A stretch of 64,000 bases of DNA. Origin: Prochlorococcus sp. AG-402-M23. GTDB taxonomy: Bacteria > Cyanobacteriota > Cyanobacteriia > PCC-6307 > Cyanobiaceae. Where the stretch lies: contig QCIR01000008.1 in assembly GCA_003216575.1 (NCBI GenBank), forward strand, positions 1-64,000, given 5' to 3'. The notes under the pieces were generated by a model. It saw nothing but the letters and a program-made list of their open reading frames with translations, searched no databases and was not told the origin of the DNA. Position numbers and translations under genes: made by a program. How positions within the stretch are numbered: the first letter of the stretch is position 1; every line of letters begins with the position of its first letter. Below, piece after piece: positions 9,820-20,723 of the stretch.

Positions 9820-11211
9820 GTGAGCAAGCCTCTTGTAACTATCGAAGATTTACAAAAAAGAATGGCTCAAGGGGTCCCACTGACTTCAGGAAGTGAATCT
9901 GCAGTGCGTCGCATGTGGTGGGCAGCCTTAGATACTTTGCAATCCGACATATTGTTACCCATGAATCTGACTAGAGGTTTGTGGTTGTCTTCTCCCCTTC
10001 CAGCATTATATGAACCCAAATTACTAAAAAAATTTCAAGGATGGGTATGGGCCCCAAAGGATTTGGTAAACCTTACCAATCCTTCTATCGGGATTTTACC
10101 TCCCAGTCAATCCATAGCGATGGATATACAAAATGATTCCTCAGATTATGAACGCTTGACTCTTTTAGAGGAAGATGGCAATGATCCATTACTTATAGTT
10201 ATTACTCCTGAAATTCAAATTGCTTTGGCTTTAGAAGGCAAATCTGATGAGAGAAAATTATTAATGCGAAGCGATCCTGAAACTTTAAGTGATCTATTAA
10301 CATTGCTTGATAATAGATTGAATACTGAGAATATTGAACAAGCTAATAACCTCAGAAATGCTCTTGGAGAGATGGGTCAGCTAAAAACAAATGATGATTT
10401 ATCTAAGGTATTTTGGCCTTTATTGTCTCAACGACTTGCAGATATTGCTCCAAGTTTAAATATTCAAACTTTGCCAGAAAATATAATTAATGATCACAAT
10501 TTAAATTCAAAAAATAGTGAAATCTCTTTACTAGAAGCCTTAACTCATGAAATTAGAACTCCATTAGCGACGATAAGAACCTTAATAAGATCTCTTCTTA
10601 GGAAAAAAGATTTGACACGAGTTGTTAAAGATCGTTTGAAGCAAATAGATATTGAATGCACAGAGCAAATTGATAGGTTTGGTTTGATTTTTAATGCAGT
10701 TGAGCTTGAGAGAAGTAAACCTGAACAAACCAATTTGGCTTTAACTGATTTAGGGAAAATGCTTACAATGCTCTCTCCAGTTTGGAGTAATCAGTTAGAA
10801 CGAAAAGGTTTAAAACTTTTACTTGACATTACTCCAGATTTGCCAAAAGTATTAAGTGATTCAGAAGGTCTTGAATTAATGTTGACAGGTCTTATTGACC
10901 GAAATACTAGGGGATTGCAAACAGGTGGAGAATTAACTTTGAAATTAAGGCCAGCTGGACAGAGACTAAAGCTTCAAATCTTGACGCAAATTCCCGCTGA
11001 AAATAATCAAGATTTATCTGACAATGTTTCTAATGAAGAAATTGGCCCAGTACTTAGTTGGAATCCAGCCACAGGTAATTTACAGTTAAGTCAAGCTGCA
11101 ACTCAAAGGCTTTTGAAAAGTCTTGGTGGCCGTTTGACTAATAGGAGAGATAGTGGAATTACAATATTTTTTCCAATTTCTGATTTAAAAGAAATTGATA
11201 TGCTTTCGTAA
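9820..11211 (+). CDS. Histidine-kinase-like sensor protein with degenerate ATPase domain
   Basis: 463 aa, no membrane segment. Residues 1-220 are a soluble sensory region of unknown type. The HisKA domain has a clear H-box, EALTHEIRTPLATIRTL, with His243. The ATPase region is odd: the expected N-box Asn motif is LMLTGLIDRNTRGLQ and no D-x-G-x-G G1 box follows; only a late SLGGRLTNRRDSGITIFF resembles the normal end. It starts at GTG with a good CGGAGG site and lies 95 bases before psaD. It could be a kinase with weak activity or a phosphatase/scaffold; the partner regulator is not in the window. Confidence 0.8.
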   Translation: MSKPLVTIEDLQKRMAQGVPLTSGSESAVRRMWWAALDTLQSDILLPMNLTRGLWLSSPLPALYEPKLLKKFQGWVWAPKDLVNLTNPSIGILPPSQSIAMDIQNDSSDYERLTLLEEDGNDPLLIVITPEIQIALALEGKSDERKLLMRSDPETLSDLLTLLDNRLNTENIEQANNLRNALGEMGQLKTNDDLSKVFWPLLSQRLADIAPSLNIQTLPENIINDHNLNSKNSEISLLEALTHEIRTPLATIRTLIRSLLRKKDLTRVVKDRLKQIDIECTEQIDRFGLIFNAVELERSKPEQTNLALTDLGKMLTMLSPVWSNQLERKGLKLLLDITPDLPKVLSDSEGLELMLTGLIDRNTRGLQTGGELTLKLRPAGQRLKLQILTQIPAENNQDLSDNVSNEEIGPVLSWNPATGNLQLSQAATQRLLKSLGGRLTNRRDSGITIFFPISDLKEIDMLS

Positions 11212-11306
11212 TGTTGACGCGTGTGAAGTTGACATGAATTGAGTCAAAAGGCACAAAATAAAGTGCTAATTTAAAGTTATAAAGAAAAAGCAGATTGAAT
11301 CAAAAC

Positions 11307-11732
11307 ATGACCGAAGTTTTACCTGGATCTCTGCCAAAGCACATTGGAAGCACTGGTGGGCTATTAAACTCAGCAGAAACAGAAGAAAAATATGCAATCA
11401 CATGGACCAGTAAAACCTCTGAAGTTTTTGAACTCCCTACAGGAGGCGCCGCAGTAATGAATGAGGGTGATAATCTTATGTATTTTGCTAGAAAAGAACA
11501 GTGTTTTGCTTTGAATACTCAATTAAGAGGATTCAAACCAAGAATAGAAACTTGTAAAATATATAGAATATATCCTGGTGGTGATAGAGAATTACTGTTT
11601 CCTAAAGATGGGGTTTTCTCTGAAAAACCTAATGAGGGAAGACTCAAGGAAGGTTACAATAATAGGCGTATTGGAGAAAATCCTAATCCAGCAAGCTTGA
11701 AATTTAGTGGAAAAAAAACTTACGATGCTTAA
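11307..11732 (+). CDS. psaD: Photosystem I reaction center subunit II
   Basis: Stromal-side PSI subunit that docks ferredoxin and stabilises PsaC. Diagnostic segments are [38 protein letters not shown] and the C-terminal [19 protein letters not shown] take ATG 11307 (141 aa, MTEVLPG) over the in-frame TTG at 11295, since the family normally starts close to this point. It stands as a single gene with its own upstream spacer. Confidence 0.98.
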   Translation: MTEVLPGSLPKHIGSTGGLLNSAETEEKYAITWTSKTSEVFELPTGGAAVMNEGDNLMYFARKEQCFALNTQLRGFKPRIETCKIYRIYPGGDRELLFPKDGVFSEKPNEGRLKEGYNNRRIGENPNPASLKFSGKKTYDA

Positions 11733-11793
11733 CTAATCTATTTTAAGCTTGTGTCCCCTTTAAATATGTATATTGGGCTGCCATTATGCAGTC

Positions 11794-13314
11794 ATGCATA
11801 GTTTAGATAAGAAACAATTTCTTCTTTCAGCATCCTCTGGGGCAAACTATATCCCTTTGGCAAAAAGTTGGCCTGCAGATCTGGAAACTCCTCTCACAAC
11901 CTGGCTTAAAGTTGGGAATGCTAGTCCTTCAGGTGTATTACTTGAATCAGTCGAAGGTGGAGAAACTATAGGTAGATGGAGTGTGGTGGCATCAGATCCT
12001 TTATGGAAGCTGACAGTAAGAGGTGATGAATTAACAAGGTGTTGGAGAAATGGCCAAAAAGAAAAGTTCCATGGCAATCCAATTGCAATACTCAGAAAAT
12101 TGCTAGAGCCATACAAATCTGTTTCTTTATCAGGTTTACCACAACTAGGCCAACTCTTTGGAATGTGGGGGTATGAACTAATTCAATGGATTGAACCCTC
12201 AGTTCCTAGTCATGCTCTATCTGATCAGGATTTGCCAGATGGTATTTGGATGTTTATGGATAAAATTCTTATTTTTGATCAAGTCAAGCGTTTAATAACA
12301 GCTGTCGTATATGGAAATTTGAGTACCGGGGTTTCTCCAGAAAAAGCTTATGAGACTGCACTTATTCAAATTAATGAACTTCAAGATTTAATGGCTGCTC
12401 CTTTAAAACCTATAAAGTCTTTGAAGTGGAGTGAGAAAGGCACTAGATCTCTTGATATGAGATTTAATACAACAAAAAATGAATTTGAAAAGAGTGTTAA
12501 TGCGGCAAAAGAATTTATTAAAAAAGGTGATGTTTTTCAGTTAGTTCTTAGTCAAAAATTGGAATCAACAGTTAATCAAAAACCATTTGAATTGTATAGA
12601 AGTTTAAGGATGGTAAATCCTTCACCATTTATGGCGTTTTTTGATTTTGGAGATTGGCAACTAATTGGCTCAAGTCCAGAGGTGATGGTTAAGGCCCAGC
12701 AAACAGAACAAGGTATTCAAGCTAGTTTGCGACCAATCGCAGGGACTCGTCCAAGAGGTAAAAATGATTTGGAAGATGCATCACTAGAGAAAGATCTTTT
12801 AAAAGATCCTAAAGAAAGAGCTGAACATGTGATGTTGGTAGATCTAGGTCGAAATGATTTAGGTCGAGTTTGCTTCCCAGGTAGTGTATTTGTAAAAGAG
12901 TTAATGGTGATAGAAAAGTACTCGCACGTGATGCATATTGTCAGTGAGGTGGAGGGCATTTTAGAAAAAGATAAGGATGTTTGGGATTTATTGATTGCTT
13001 CTTTTCCTGCCGGGACTGTTAGTGGAGCCCCAAAGATCAGAGCAATGCAATTAATCAATCAATTAGAAAAACAGCGCAGAGGCCCTTATTCGGGCGTTTA
13101 TGGGTCTATAGATTTAAATGGAGCATTAAATACAGCTATTACAATCCGAACAATGGTGGTTCGTAAAAAAAATAAAAATATTTTCAATGTTCAAGTTCAA
13201 GCTGGCGCTGGGGTAGTTGCAGATTCGATTCCTTCTAATGAGTATCAAGAAACTTTAAATAAAGCGAAAGGTATGTTTACTGCCTTAGCTTGCTTAGAAG
13301 CTCCTGATTTATGA
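11794..13314 (+). CDS. trpE: Anthranilate synthase component I
   Basis: Converts chorismate and glutamine-derived ammonia to anthranilate, first step of tryptophan synthesis. The N-terminal domain contains SGVLLESVEGGETIGRWS with the LLES element known for tryptophan feedback binding. The chorismate domain has PIAGTRPRG, DLGRNDLGRV, HIVSEVEG, SFPAGTVSGAPKIRA and YSGVYG. Start chosen at ATG 11794 (506 aa); a TTG at 11773 is in frame. gshA begins inside the stop region (ATGA overlap). Confidence 0.96.
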   Translation: MHSLDKKQFLLSASSGANYIPLAKSWPADLETPLTTWLKVGNASPSGVLLESVEGGETIGRWSVVASDPLWKLTVRGDELTRCWRNGQKEKFHGNPIAILRKLLEPYKSVSLSGLPQLGQLFGMWGYELIQWIEPSVPSHALSDQDLPDGIWMFMDKILIFDQVKRLITAVVYGNLSTGVSPEKAYETALIQINELQDLMAAPLKPIKSLKWSEKGTRSLDMRFNTTKNEFEKSVNAAKEFIKKGDVFQLVLSQKLESTVNQKPFELYRSLRMVNPSPFMAFFDFGDWQLIGSSPEVMVKAQQTEQGIQASLRPIAGTRPRGKNDLEDASLEKDLLKDPKERAEHVMLVDLGRNDLGRVCFPGSVFVKELMVIEKYSHVMHIVSEVEGILEKDKDVWDLLIASFPAGTVSGAPKIRAMQLINQLEKQRRGPYSGVYGSIDLNGALNTAITIRTMVVRKKNKNIFNVQVQAGAGVVADSIPSNEYQETLNKAKGMFTALACLEAPDL

Positions 13315-14432
13315 AAAACTTTATGCTTTTAAAGGGCTTTGAAGTAGAGCTTTTTACTGGCACATTCGCTGGGGTAAATGTAGGGGTTGCATCTTCTGTT
13401 ATTGAAGATCTTTTAGATTTTGAGAAAGAGCCTGATCAAAGAAACCTTGAGTACATAACTGTTCCAGATAAGAGATATGCTGTTTTAAAACATTCTCTTT
13501 TATTACCAAGAAAAAAACTTAGGAAATGGCTTAATTGCAGAAAATTGACAATTCTTCCAGGAAGCACGTTAAGCCTTGGAAATGCAAAAACTTTTGAAAG
13601 GTCAGATTTAAAAAACTCATATCATTCGTTTATAGAAAAAACTTATGGAACCAATGTTGTAACTGCAAGTATTCATATTAATTTGGGGATTGAAAATTTA
13701 TCTTTACTGTTCGCTGCCCTTCGTTTGGTTAGAACCGAAGCATCATTATTTCTTGCATTAAGTGCTAGTTCTCCTTTCTTAGGTGGAACTGTAACGGGGG
13801 TACATTCTCAAAGATGGATTCAATTCCCAAAAACACCATTGCATGTTCCTATGTTTTTGGACCATGGTCATTATGTGTCATGGGTTGAAGAGCAACTTTC
13901 TCAGGGAAATATGCAAAATGAAAGACACTTATGGACATCAGTTAGACCAAATGGTCCAGAAAGACCACATATTTTAAATCGCTTAGAGCTAAGGGTATGT
14001 GATTTAGTAGGTAATGTGGATTTGCTTTTAGCTATTACTGCTTTGCTAGAACTTAGAATTATTAATCTTAAAAACAACATAAAAAAGTATGATCCAATTG
14101 AAGCAAGCTCTAAAACTCAAAAGGAATTGGCTGCTTTGTCAGATGAAAATGATTTGAATGCAGCTAAATCTAGTCTTGATGCAAATTTATCCCATTGGAG
14201 GAATGGCGAAAAAATAAAGTGTCGTGATTGGATAAAGGAACTTCTTTTAGATGTAACTCCTCTGGCCAAAGATCTTGATATGCTTGAGTTACTTCAACCT
14301 ATTGAATCGGTTTTAAGAGAAGGGAATCAATCAATGAAATGGCTTGATTCTTATTCGCAGGGTGTATCAATTCAGTCTTTGCTTCAGGAGGGTATTATCG
14401 CAATGGAGAAAGAAGAGGCAAATTTCATTTAA
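13311..14432 (+). CDS. gshA: Glutamate-cysteine ligase, cyanobacterial type
   Basis: Makes gamma-glutamylcysteine, the first step of glutathione synthesis. The sequence [39 protein letters not shown] and [10 protein letters not shown] fit the cyanobacterial GshA family (TIGR02048-like), which differs from the E. coli enzyme. 373 aa. ATG 13311 overlaps the trpE stop by 4 bases, which suggests translational coupling; ATG 13323 is an alternative start. ppc follows after 17 bases. Confidence 0.92.
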   Translation: MKNFMLLKGFEVELFTGTFAGVNVGVASSVIEDLLDFEKEPDQRNLEYITVPDKRYAVLKHSLLLPRKKLRKWLNCRKLTILPGSTLSLGNAKTFERSDLKNSYHSFIEKTYGTNVVTASIHINLGIENLSLLFAALRLVRTEASLFLALSASSPFLGGTVTGVHSQRWIQFPKTPLHVPMFLDHGHYVSWVEEQLSQGNMQNERHLWTSVRPNGPERPHILNRLELRVCDLVGNVDLLLAITALLELRIINLKNNIKKYDPIEASSKTQKELAALSDENDLNAAKSSLDANLSHWRNGEKIKCRDWIKELLLDVTPLAKDLDMLELLQPIESVLREGNQSMKWLDSYSQGVSIQSLLQEGIIAMEKEEANFI

Positions 14433-14449
14433 ATGAAATCAATCCATTA

Positions 14450-17400
14450 GTGACTAAGTCGATAGAACTGCCTCATAATAGGTTTATGTTGAAAAATCTT
14501 TCTAACGAAAATATCGCTAATCACTCAACGTTAGATGTTGAGTGTCAAGACCCTGGGAATTTATTGCAGCAAAGGCTTGAACTCGTCGAGGACCTTTGGA
14601 AAACTGTTCTCAAGAGTGAATGTCCTCCTGAGCAAACTCAGAGATTATTACGTTTAAAGGAATTAAGTGACCCTAGCAAAACAAATCAAGAGAATTCTTC
14701 GCAGGCAATAGTTCAATTAATTACAGAAATGGATTTAGCAGAGGCTATCGCTGCTGCAAGGGCGTTCTCTCTTTATTTTCAGTTGGTGAATATTTTAGAG
14801 CAACGTATAGAAGAAGATAGTTATCTAGACAGCATGAAGAAAGGGAAGCTAGAACCCAGCACTGAAAAAATAGATCCTTTTGCTCCAGCTTTAGCTAGTC
14901 AGACTGCCCCAGCAACTTTTAGGCAATTATTTGAGCGTTTACGTCGTTTGAATGTCCCTCCAGCTCAACTTGATGCTTTGATGAGGGAAATGGATATTCG
15001 TCTTGTTTTTACAGCTCATCCAACTGAAATAGTTAGACATACTGTTCGACACAAACAACGTCGAGTAGCCACACTTTTACAACAACTTCAATCTAACAGT
15101 TCAATTTCTGATTCAGAGAAGGCAATATTTAGGTTGCAATTAGAGGAAGAGATAAGACTTTGGTGGAGAACTGATGAGCTTCATCAATTTAAACCAACTG
15201 TTCTTGATGAGGTTGATTATGCACTTCATTATTTTCAGCAAGTGTTGTTTGATGCTATGCCTCAACTAAGAAGGCGACTTACTACTGCATTAGCTTCAAG
15301 TTATCCAGATGTAGAGATTCCGAATGAAGCTTTTTGTACATTTGGGTCTTGGGTAGGTTCAGATCGTGATGGAAATCCCTCTGTTACTCCTGAAATTACT
15401 TGGAGAACAGCCTGTTATCAAAGACAATTAATGTTAGATAGATATATTGCATCAGTTCAAGAACTAAGAGATCAATTAAGTATATCTATGCAATGGAGTC
15501 AGGTAAGTTCTCCTTTGTTAGAGTCATTAGAAATGGATAGAGTCCGTTTCCCTGACATCTATGAGGAGAGAGCTGCGAGATATCGTTTAGAACCTTATCG
15601 TTTGAAACTGAGCTATACCTTGGAAAGGCTACGACTTACTCAGCTACGGAATAAGCAATTAGCTGATGCTGGATGGCAATTTTCGCCCGAAGGGAAACCT
15701 TTAATGTCTACTAATAATAGTTTTGATGAATTTTTGCACTATAGATCTGTAGATGAATTTAAGAACGAGTTAGAACTTATTAAAAATAGTTTAGTTAGTA
15801 CAGATCTCAGCTGTGAACCTCTAGATACTTTGTTGAATCAAGTTCATATCTTTGGCTTCTCTTTGGCAAGCTTAGATATTAGGCAGGAAAGTACAAGACA
15901 TAGTGATGCTTTAGATGAACTTACTCGCTATTTGGATCTGTCTAACTCATATGGAGAAATGGACGAAGAAAGTCGAGTTAAATGGCTAATGAAGGAATTG
16001 AAAACTAGGAGACCACTTATTCCCCCTGCGTTTGAGTGGTCTAAAAGTACTCAAGAAACTATCTCAGTATTTCATATGCTTCATAGGCTGCAGAAAGAAT
16101 TTGGTACTCGTATTTGTCGCTCCTATGTTATTTCAATGAGTCATACGGCTTCGGATTTATTAGAAGTTCTTCTTTTAGCTAAAGAGTCAGGGTTAATTGA
16201 TCCAACTTTAGGAGCTGCTGATTTTCTCGTTGTTCCATTATTTGAAACGGTTGAGGATTTACAACATGCCCCCTCTGTCATGGAGTCGTTGCTTCAGAAA
16301 GAAGTTTATCGCGACTTACTTCCACGAGTAGGAGAAAAAATCCAACCACTGCAGGAACTGATGCTTGGGTATTCGGATAGCAACAAGGATTCTGGTTTCC
16401 TTTCAAGTAATTGGGAAATTCATAAGGCTCAAATTGCACTTCAGGATCTTGCTAGTAGACAAGGAATTGCTTTACGTATCTTTCATGGGAGAGGTGGATC
16501 TGTCGGAAGGGGGGGAGGACCAGCTTATCAAGCAATTCTGGCTCAACCTAGTGGCACAATTCAAGGACGGATAAAGATAACTGAGCAAGGCGAGGTTCTT
16601 GCCTCTAAATATAGTCTTCCAGAATTAGCTTTATATAATCTTGAAACTGTAACTACAGCTGTTCTCCAGAACAGTTTAGTTACTAATAAATTAGATGCTA
16701 CGCCAAGTTGGAATGAATTGATGACTAGACTTGCAGCTCGTTCAAGAGAACATTACCGTGCACTAATACATGATAATCCTGAATTGGTTCAATTTTTTCA
16801 AGTAGTAACTCCAATAGAGGAAATAAGTAAGTTACAAATTTCTAGTCGTCCTGCTCGAAGAAAGACTGGCGCAAAAGATTTATCAAGTCTTCGTGCTATC
16901 CCATGGGTATTTGGTTGGACTCAAAGTCGTTTCCTTTTGCCAAGTTGGTTTGGGGTGGGCACAGCTTTAGCTACTGAGCTTAAGACAGATCACGACCAAA
17001 TTGAGATGTTACGCATGTTGAATCAAAGATGGCCATTTTTTAGAATGTTGATTTCTAAAGTAGAGATGACTCTTTCAAAAGTTGATTTGGATGTTGCCCA
17101 TCATTATATGGTTAGTTTAGGTGGACAAGAGGATCGAGATGCTTTTGCTCGTATTTTTGAGATTATCGCAAGTGAATATGCTTTGACCAAGAAATTAATT
17201 CTAGAAATTACTGATAAGCCAAAATTATTAAGTGCAGATCCTGCCTTACAGTTATCTGTAAATCTCAGGAATAGGACTATTGTACCTTTAGGCTTTTTAC
17301 AAGTCGCTCTTTTAAAACGCTTAAGAGATCAGAATCGTCAACCACCAATTAGTGAGGATTTAAGTATTGACTCTACTCAGAGTTCACGAACCTATAGTCG

Positions 17401-17470
17401 AAGTGAATTATTACGTGGAGCATTATTGACAATCAATGGTATTGCTGCGGGCATGAGAAACACAGGATGA
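14450..17470 (+). CDS. ppc: Phosphoenolpyruvate carboxylase
   Basis: Anaplerotic carboxylation of PEP to oxaloacetate. Catalytic signatures are [40 protein letters not shown] and the mobile-loop [14 protein letters not shown]; the C-terminus ends [10 protein letters not shown] as in the family. Length 1006 aa with the GTG start at 14450; ATG 14486 would give a protein 12 residues shorter. The next gene starts 1 base after the stop codon. Confidence 0.97.
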   Translation: MTKSIELPHNRFMLKNLSNENIANHSTLDVECQDPGNLLQQRLELVEDLWKTVLKSECPPEQTQRLLRLKELSDPSKTNQENSSQAIVQLITEMDLAEAIAAARAFSLYFQLVNILEQRIEEDSYLDSMKKGKLEPSTEKIDPFAPALASQTAPATFRQLFERLRRLNVPPAQLDALMREMDIRLVFTAHPTEIVRHTVRHKQRRVATLLQQLQSNSSISDSEKAIFRLQLEEEIRLWWRTDELHQFKPTVLDEVDYALHYFQQVLFDAMPQLRRRLTTALASSYPDVEIPNEAFCTFGSWVGSDRDGNPSVTPEITWRTACYQRQLMLDRYIASVQELRDQLSISMQWSQVSSPLLESLEMDRVRFPDIYEERAARYRLEPYRLKLSYTLERLRLTQLRNKQLADAGWQFSPEGKPLMSTNNSFDEFLHYRSVDEFKNELELIKNSLVSTDLSCEPLDTLLNQVHIFGFSLASLDIRQESTRHSDALDELTRYLDLSNSYGEMDEESRVKWLMKELKTRRPLIPPAFEWSKSTQETISVFHMLHRLQKEFGTRICRSYVISMSHTASDLLEVLLLAKESGLIDPTLGAADFLVVPLFETVEDLQHAPSVMESLLQKEVYRDLLPRVGEKIQPLQELMLGYSDSNKDSGFLSSNWEIHKAQIALQDLASRQGIALRIFHGRGGSVGRGGGPAYQAILAQPSGTIQGRIKITEQGEVLASKYSLPELALYNLETVTTAVLQNSLVTNKLDATPSWNELMTRLAARSREHYRALIHDNPELVQFFQVVTPIEEISKLQISSRPARRKTGAKDLSSLRAIPWVFGWTQSRFLLPSWFGVGTALATELKTDHDQIEMLRMLNQRWPFFRMLISKVEMTLSKVDLDVAHHYMVSLGGQEDRDAFARIFEIIASEYALTKKLILEITDKPKLLSADPALQLSVNLRNRTIVPLGFLQVALLKRLRDQNRQPPISEDLSIDSTQSSRTYSRSELLRGALLTINGIAAGMRNTG

Positions 17471-17471
17471 C

Positions 17472-17924
17472 ATGCTTGGATTGAATTCCGGAAATAAATT
17501 TCCTCAAGTGCCTGAAGGCTTTGTACTTCTTAGGAATGAAAGTGTTTCTATAAGAAAAGTTAATAGGCTCCTTTCTAGATGTAATCAAGATACTCATCAA
17601 CCAAAAAAGTTAGAATTAGCCCTGAGCAGTAGCGATTTTTATCTAACTCTTCTTCAAAAGATTAATGAAAACCTTGTAGGTTTTGTTCGTGTCACTAGTG
17701 ATAAAGGTTTAAATGCAAATTTGTGTGATTTAGTTGCAGAACCCGGTGATAAACAAGAAGAGTATATTTCTATTGTAGTTTTTAAGGCAATTGAAATTAT
17801 TAGGCGAGAGTTGCCAGGCTGTAGCATTTCTGTTGCTGCTCCATTGATTTCACTTAAAGCCTTAAAAACCAATGGATTTTTATTGGATCCAAATGGTATC
17901 AAAACAATGGGATTTAGATTTTGA
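17472..17924 (+). CDS. GNAT-like acetyltransferase
   Basis: 150 aa. The layout is that of a small GNAT N-acetyltransferase: VGFVRVTSDKGLNANLCDLVAEP (strand 4 and 5 region), IVVFKAIEIIRRELPGCSISVAAP and a late 'LKTNGF' that matches the usual end strand. The Q/RxxGxG/A acetyl-CoA loop is not clear, so activity is uncertain. It is placed directly after ppc, presumably as the last gene of that transcript. Confidence 0.6.
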   Translation: MLGLNSGNKFPQVPEGFVLLRNESVSIRKVNRLLSRCNQDTHQPKKLELALSSSDFYLTLLQKINENLVGFVRVTSDKGLNANLCDLVAEPGDKQEEYISIVVFKAIEIIRRELPGCSISVAAPLISLKALKTNGFLLDPNGIKTMGFRF

Positions 17925-17936
17925 AAAATTAATTTA

Positions 17937-18010
17937 CGAGCATGGAGGGACTCGAACCCCCGACCCTCAGAACCGGAATCTGATGCTCTATCCAACTGAG
18001 CTACATGCCC
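17937..18010 (-). tRNA. tRNA-Arg (CCG)
   Basis: 74 bases on the minus strand starting GGGCATGTAGCTCAGTTGG and ending with CATGCTC plus discriminator G. The anticodon stem CAGA/TCTG encloses TTCCGGT, giving anticodon CCG. The T-arm GGGGGTTCGAGTCCC is intact. It lies just downstream of the GNAT-like gene, on the opposite strand. CCA not encoded. Confidence 0.96.
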
Positions 18011-18089
18011 AAAAAGGGTTGTTATTTAAAAAGGTCAAATAACTGAGACCTTATTAAAATTAGCTTACATACAAATTCCTTAAAGAAAC

Positions 18090-19190
18090 ATTCAACTTCA
18101 TCAGTTAGAACTTAACAACTTTCGAAATTATCGACGTTTTCAGTTTGAGTTAACTGAAAATCGGTTGATAGTTATAGGTCAAAATGGAGTTGGAAAATCT
18201 AATTTACTTGAATCTGTAGAGCTATTATCTAGTTTACGTTCTCATCGATCTAACCGAAATCAGGACTTAATTTATTGGGACCAAGAGAGGGCTTTTTTAA
18301 CGGCAATGATTGAAGATGATCAAAAACTTACATTAGAATTAAATAGAAAAGGTGGAAGAAAAGCTTATAAAAACGAAAAACTCTTAACTCGTCAAATTGA
18401 TCTGATTGGTCCTATAAGAAGTGTGGGTTTTAGCGCTCTAGATCTTGAATTAATAAGAGGAGAACCTTCTTTAAGACGAAATTGGCTTGACAGAATTGTT
18501 CAACAACTAGAGCCTATTTATTCTGACTTGATGGGTAGGTTTTCTAGATTACTTAGACAAAGAAGTCAGCTTTGGCGTAATTTAAGTATTGAATCTAATC
18601 ATGATCAGAATATTTTATTAGATTCTTTTGATATGCAAATGGCTTTGGTGAGTACAAGAATTCATCGAAGACGTAGGCGTATCTTAAATCGTCTACTCCC
18701 AATAGCTTCTAGTTGGCAAAAACATCTAAGTAACAGCAAGGAAAACCTTAATATTCTCTATTTGCCTGGGAGTAAACTTGAGGGTGAAGAAAGTGAAAGG
18801 CTTTGGAGGGAGAGTATTGAACGGCAACTTTTAGAAATGAGGTCTGAGGAAGAAAAAACTGGGAATTGTCGAATAGGTCCTCATCGTGATGATGTTCAGT
18901 TTTTACTCAATGGAGTAGATGCCAGACGCTTTAGCTCTGCCGGTCAGCAAAGAACTATTGTTTTGGCTTTGAAATTGGCTGAATTAGAATTAATTAAAAC
19001 GTTGTATGGCAAATCACCAATTTTGCTTTTAGATGATGTTTTAGCAGAGTTGGATCCTAAAAGGCAATTATTGCTTCTTGATGCTGTTGGTCAAAAACAT
19101 CAATGTTTAATAAGTGCAACACATGTGGAATCGTTTGAAGGTGAATGGATTCAAAACTCTCAATTAATGAAATTAGATTCCTTTGGTTGA
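18090..19190 (+). CDS. recF: DNA replication/repair protein RecF, apparent ATT start
   Basis: SMC-like ATPase that loads RecA at single-strand gaps. Walker A is [15 protein letters not shown], the signature region is [19 protein letters not shown], and Walker B is [13 protein letters not shown]. The conserved N-terminus [14 protein letters not shown] is in the same frame but begins after a TAA at 18081-18083, and the only near-cognate initiator before it is ATT at 18090. TTG 18165 would delete that conserved segment (25 residues). speD begins in the following sequence. Confidence 0.9.
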   Translation: MQLHQLELNNFRNYRRFQFELTENRLIVIGQNGVGKSNLLESVELLSSLRSHRSNRNQDLIYWDQERAFLTAMIEDDQKLTLELNRKGGRKAYKNEKLLTRQIDLIGPIRSVGFSALDLELIRGEPSLRRNWLDRIVQQLEPIYSDLMGRFSRLLRQRSQLWRNLSIESNHDQNILLDSFDMQMALVSTRIHRRRRRILNRLLPIASSWQKHLSNSKENLNILYLPGSKLEGEESERLWRESIERQLLEMRSEEEKTGNCRIGPHRDDVQFLLNGVDARRFSSAGQQRTIVLALKLAELELIKTLYGKSPILLLDDVLAELDPKRQLLLLDAVGQKHQCLISATHVESFEGEWIQNSQLMKLDSFG

Positions 19191-19231
19191 AACTATTGGT
19201 CGGTTATTGTGGAAATGATTTTTCAATAGAT

Positions 19232-19702
19232 ATGGAACCTTTTTTGCCAGAGTTACATCCAAATCCTGGATGGAATGAATCTACTAAGTCAAAAGATATA
19301 GAGAATTTAGATGTTATTTCTAGAGAGAATATTGGAAGGCACTGCATACTTGAACTGTATCAATGTGATGAGGCAAAGCTTAATGATGAGGCTTTCGTCA
19401 GAACAACTCTCACATCATCAGCCAAAATTGCTGGTGCAACACTTATAAATTTAGTAACACATAGTTTTAAGCCCCAGGGAGTAACTGGATTAGCTTTGTT
19501 GGCTGAATCCCATATTTCAATACACACATGGCCAGAGATTGGTTACGCAGCTATTGATGTATTCACTTGCGGTGACCATACAATGCCTGAAAAAGCTTGC
19601 AAGTTAATCTCTAAAGAGTTTTTGGCTCAGCACTCCTCTTTGAAAAATATAGAAAGGGAGATTCCTTCCGAAGTTCAAATTTTGCACCGTGAACCCTGCT
19701 AA
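19232..19702 (+). CDS. speD: S-adenosylmethionine decarboxylase proenzyme
   Basis: Pyruvoyl enzyme making decarboxylated SAM for spermidine synthesis. Cleavage occurs at Glu-Ser in [14 protein letters not shown] (Ser93 from ATG 19232 becomes the pyruvoyl group); His98 and Cys113 in VFTCGDH complete the active site. 156 aa from ATG 19232; the frame extends upstream into recF but that part is unlikely to be translated. A 30-residue N-terminal tail precedes the core. Confidence 0.93.
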   Translation: MEPFLPELHPNPGWNESTKSKDIENLDVISRENIGRHCILELYQCDEAKLNDEAFVRTTLTSSAKIAGATLINLVTHSFKPQGVTGLALLAESHISIHTWPEIGYAAIDVFTCGDHTMPEKACKLISKEFLAQHSSLKNIEREIPSEVQILHREPC

Positions 19703-19748
19703 GAATGCAAGATAGATCAAAAATAATTTTGCTTTTTAAGTTTACTTG

Positions 19749-20591
19749 TTAAGTAGTTTTTATAGCTCTCGTGAGTTTTCCACTAATTAAACCTTCCAGA
19801 TCTATGCTGATTGAATGAAAACCTAAAGATAAAAAATATTTAATTAATTTTTTTCTCTCAATAATTTTTAGAAAGTTATCTATTTCATTTGCGGGTAATT
19901 CGATTCTGGCAGATAGGCCTTGACTTCTTACACGTACTGTTGAAAAACCTTGATTAATAATCCATTCTTCCGCTAAAGCTATCTGCTCAAGCCTTTTTGA
20001 ACTTATTGCCTCTCCAAAAGGAATACGAGAGGCCAAGCATGGTTGGGCAGGTTTATCCCACCAGGGTAAACCTAATGATTTAGAAATTGAACGAATTGAT
20101 TTTTTATCTATTTCTAGTTCAGCTAGAGGTGAGACCACGCCAGCCAGATGAGATGCCTCAATGCCTGGTCGAAAGTCATGAAGATCGTCATAATTCACTC
20201 CATCAAGAACCTGAGCATTATGGAATTTTTTTGAAATTTGATTTAAATGTTTATGCAATTCTTTTTTGCATGCAAAGCATCTATTTTCTGGATTTTTAAA
20301 GTAATTGGGTTCATTGATTTCATTCGTTTGGCATTCTTCATGATGAATGCCAATCCAAGCTGCTTGAAGACGCGCTTGCTTTAGCAAATATGGAGCTAAT
20401 GAAGGGGAGACACCCGTTACCGCAAAAGCTTTTGAACCTAATTGTTCTTGCGCTATAGTGGCTACCAAAGAGCTATCAACACCTCCAGAGAACGCAACAC
20501 AGACATGGTTTATATCTTTGATAAACTCCCTTAACAATTTTAATTGGGTTAGTTCGGAGTCAGTTAAAGATTCAAGTTGACTAAAAAACAC
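19749..20591 (-). CDS. larE: LarE-like ATP-dependent sulfur transferase (PP-loop)
   Basis: PP-loop ATP pyrophosphatase of the LarE/ExsB-like family, known for sulfur donation in nickel-pincer cofactor synthesis. The loop AFSGGVDSSLV is at 33-43, an RCFACKK CxxC pair at about 104-110, and WDKPAQPCLASRIPFG places the sacrificial-type Cys at 185. No larB or larC is in the window, so a nickel-pincer role is not shown. 280 aa; converges with speD after 46 bases. Confidence 0.85.
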   Translation of the reverse strand: MFFSQLESLTDSELTQLKLLREFIKDINHVCVAFSGGVDSSLVATIAQEQLGSKAFAVTGVSPSLAPYLLKQARLQAAWIGIHHEECQTNEINEPNYFKNPENRCFACKKELHKHLNQISKKFHNAQVLDGVNYDDLHDFRPGIEASHLAGVVSPLAELEIDKKSIRSISKSLGLPWWDKPAQPCLASRIPFGEAISSKRLEQIALAEEWIINQGFSTVRVRSQGLSARIELPANEIDNFLKIIERKKLIKYFLSLGFHSISIDLEGLISGKLTRAIKTT

Positions 20592-20723
20592 TTTTTAAGA
20601 GGTCATTAAAGTGATTAAATTGAGACTCCTGCACCTTTTCATCTTTGTATGTATTTACCATATTCTATGACGTCTAATGTAGAAGAAGTTAAGTTGCATG
20701 CATAAGAAGCAGAATTATCGATC

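Noticed and set aside
17654-17995. 113-codon minus-strand frame ending in ESLHARK
   Set aside because: It is the antisense of the GNAT-like gene plus tRNA-Arg.
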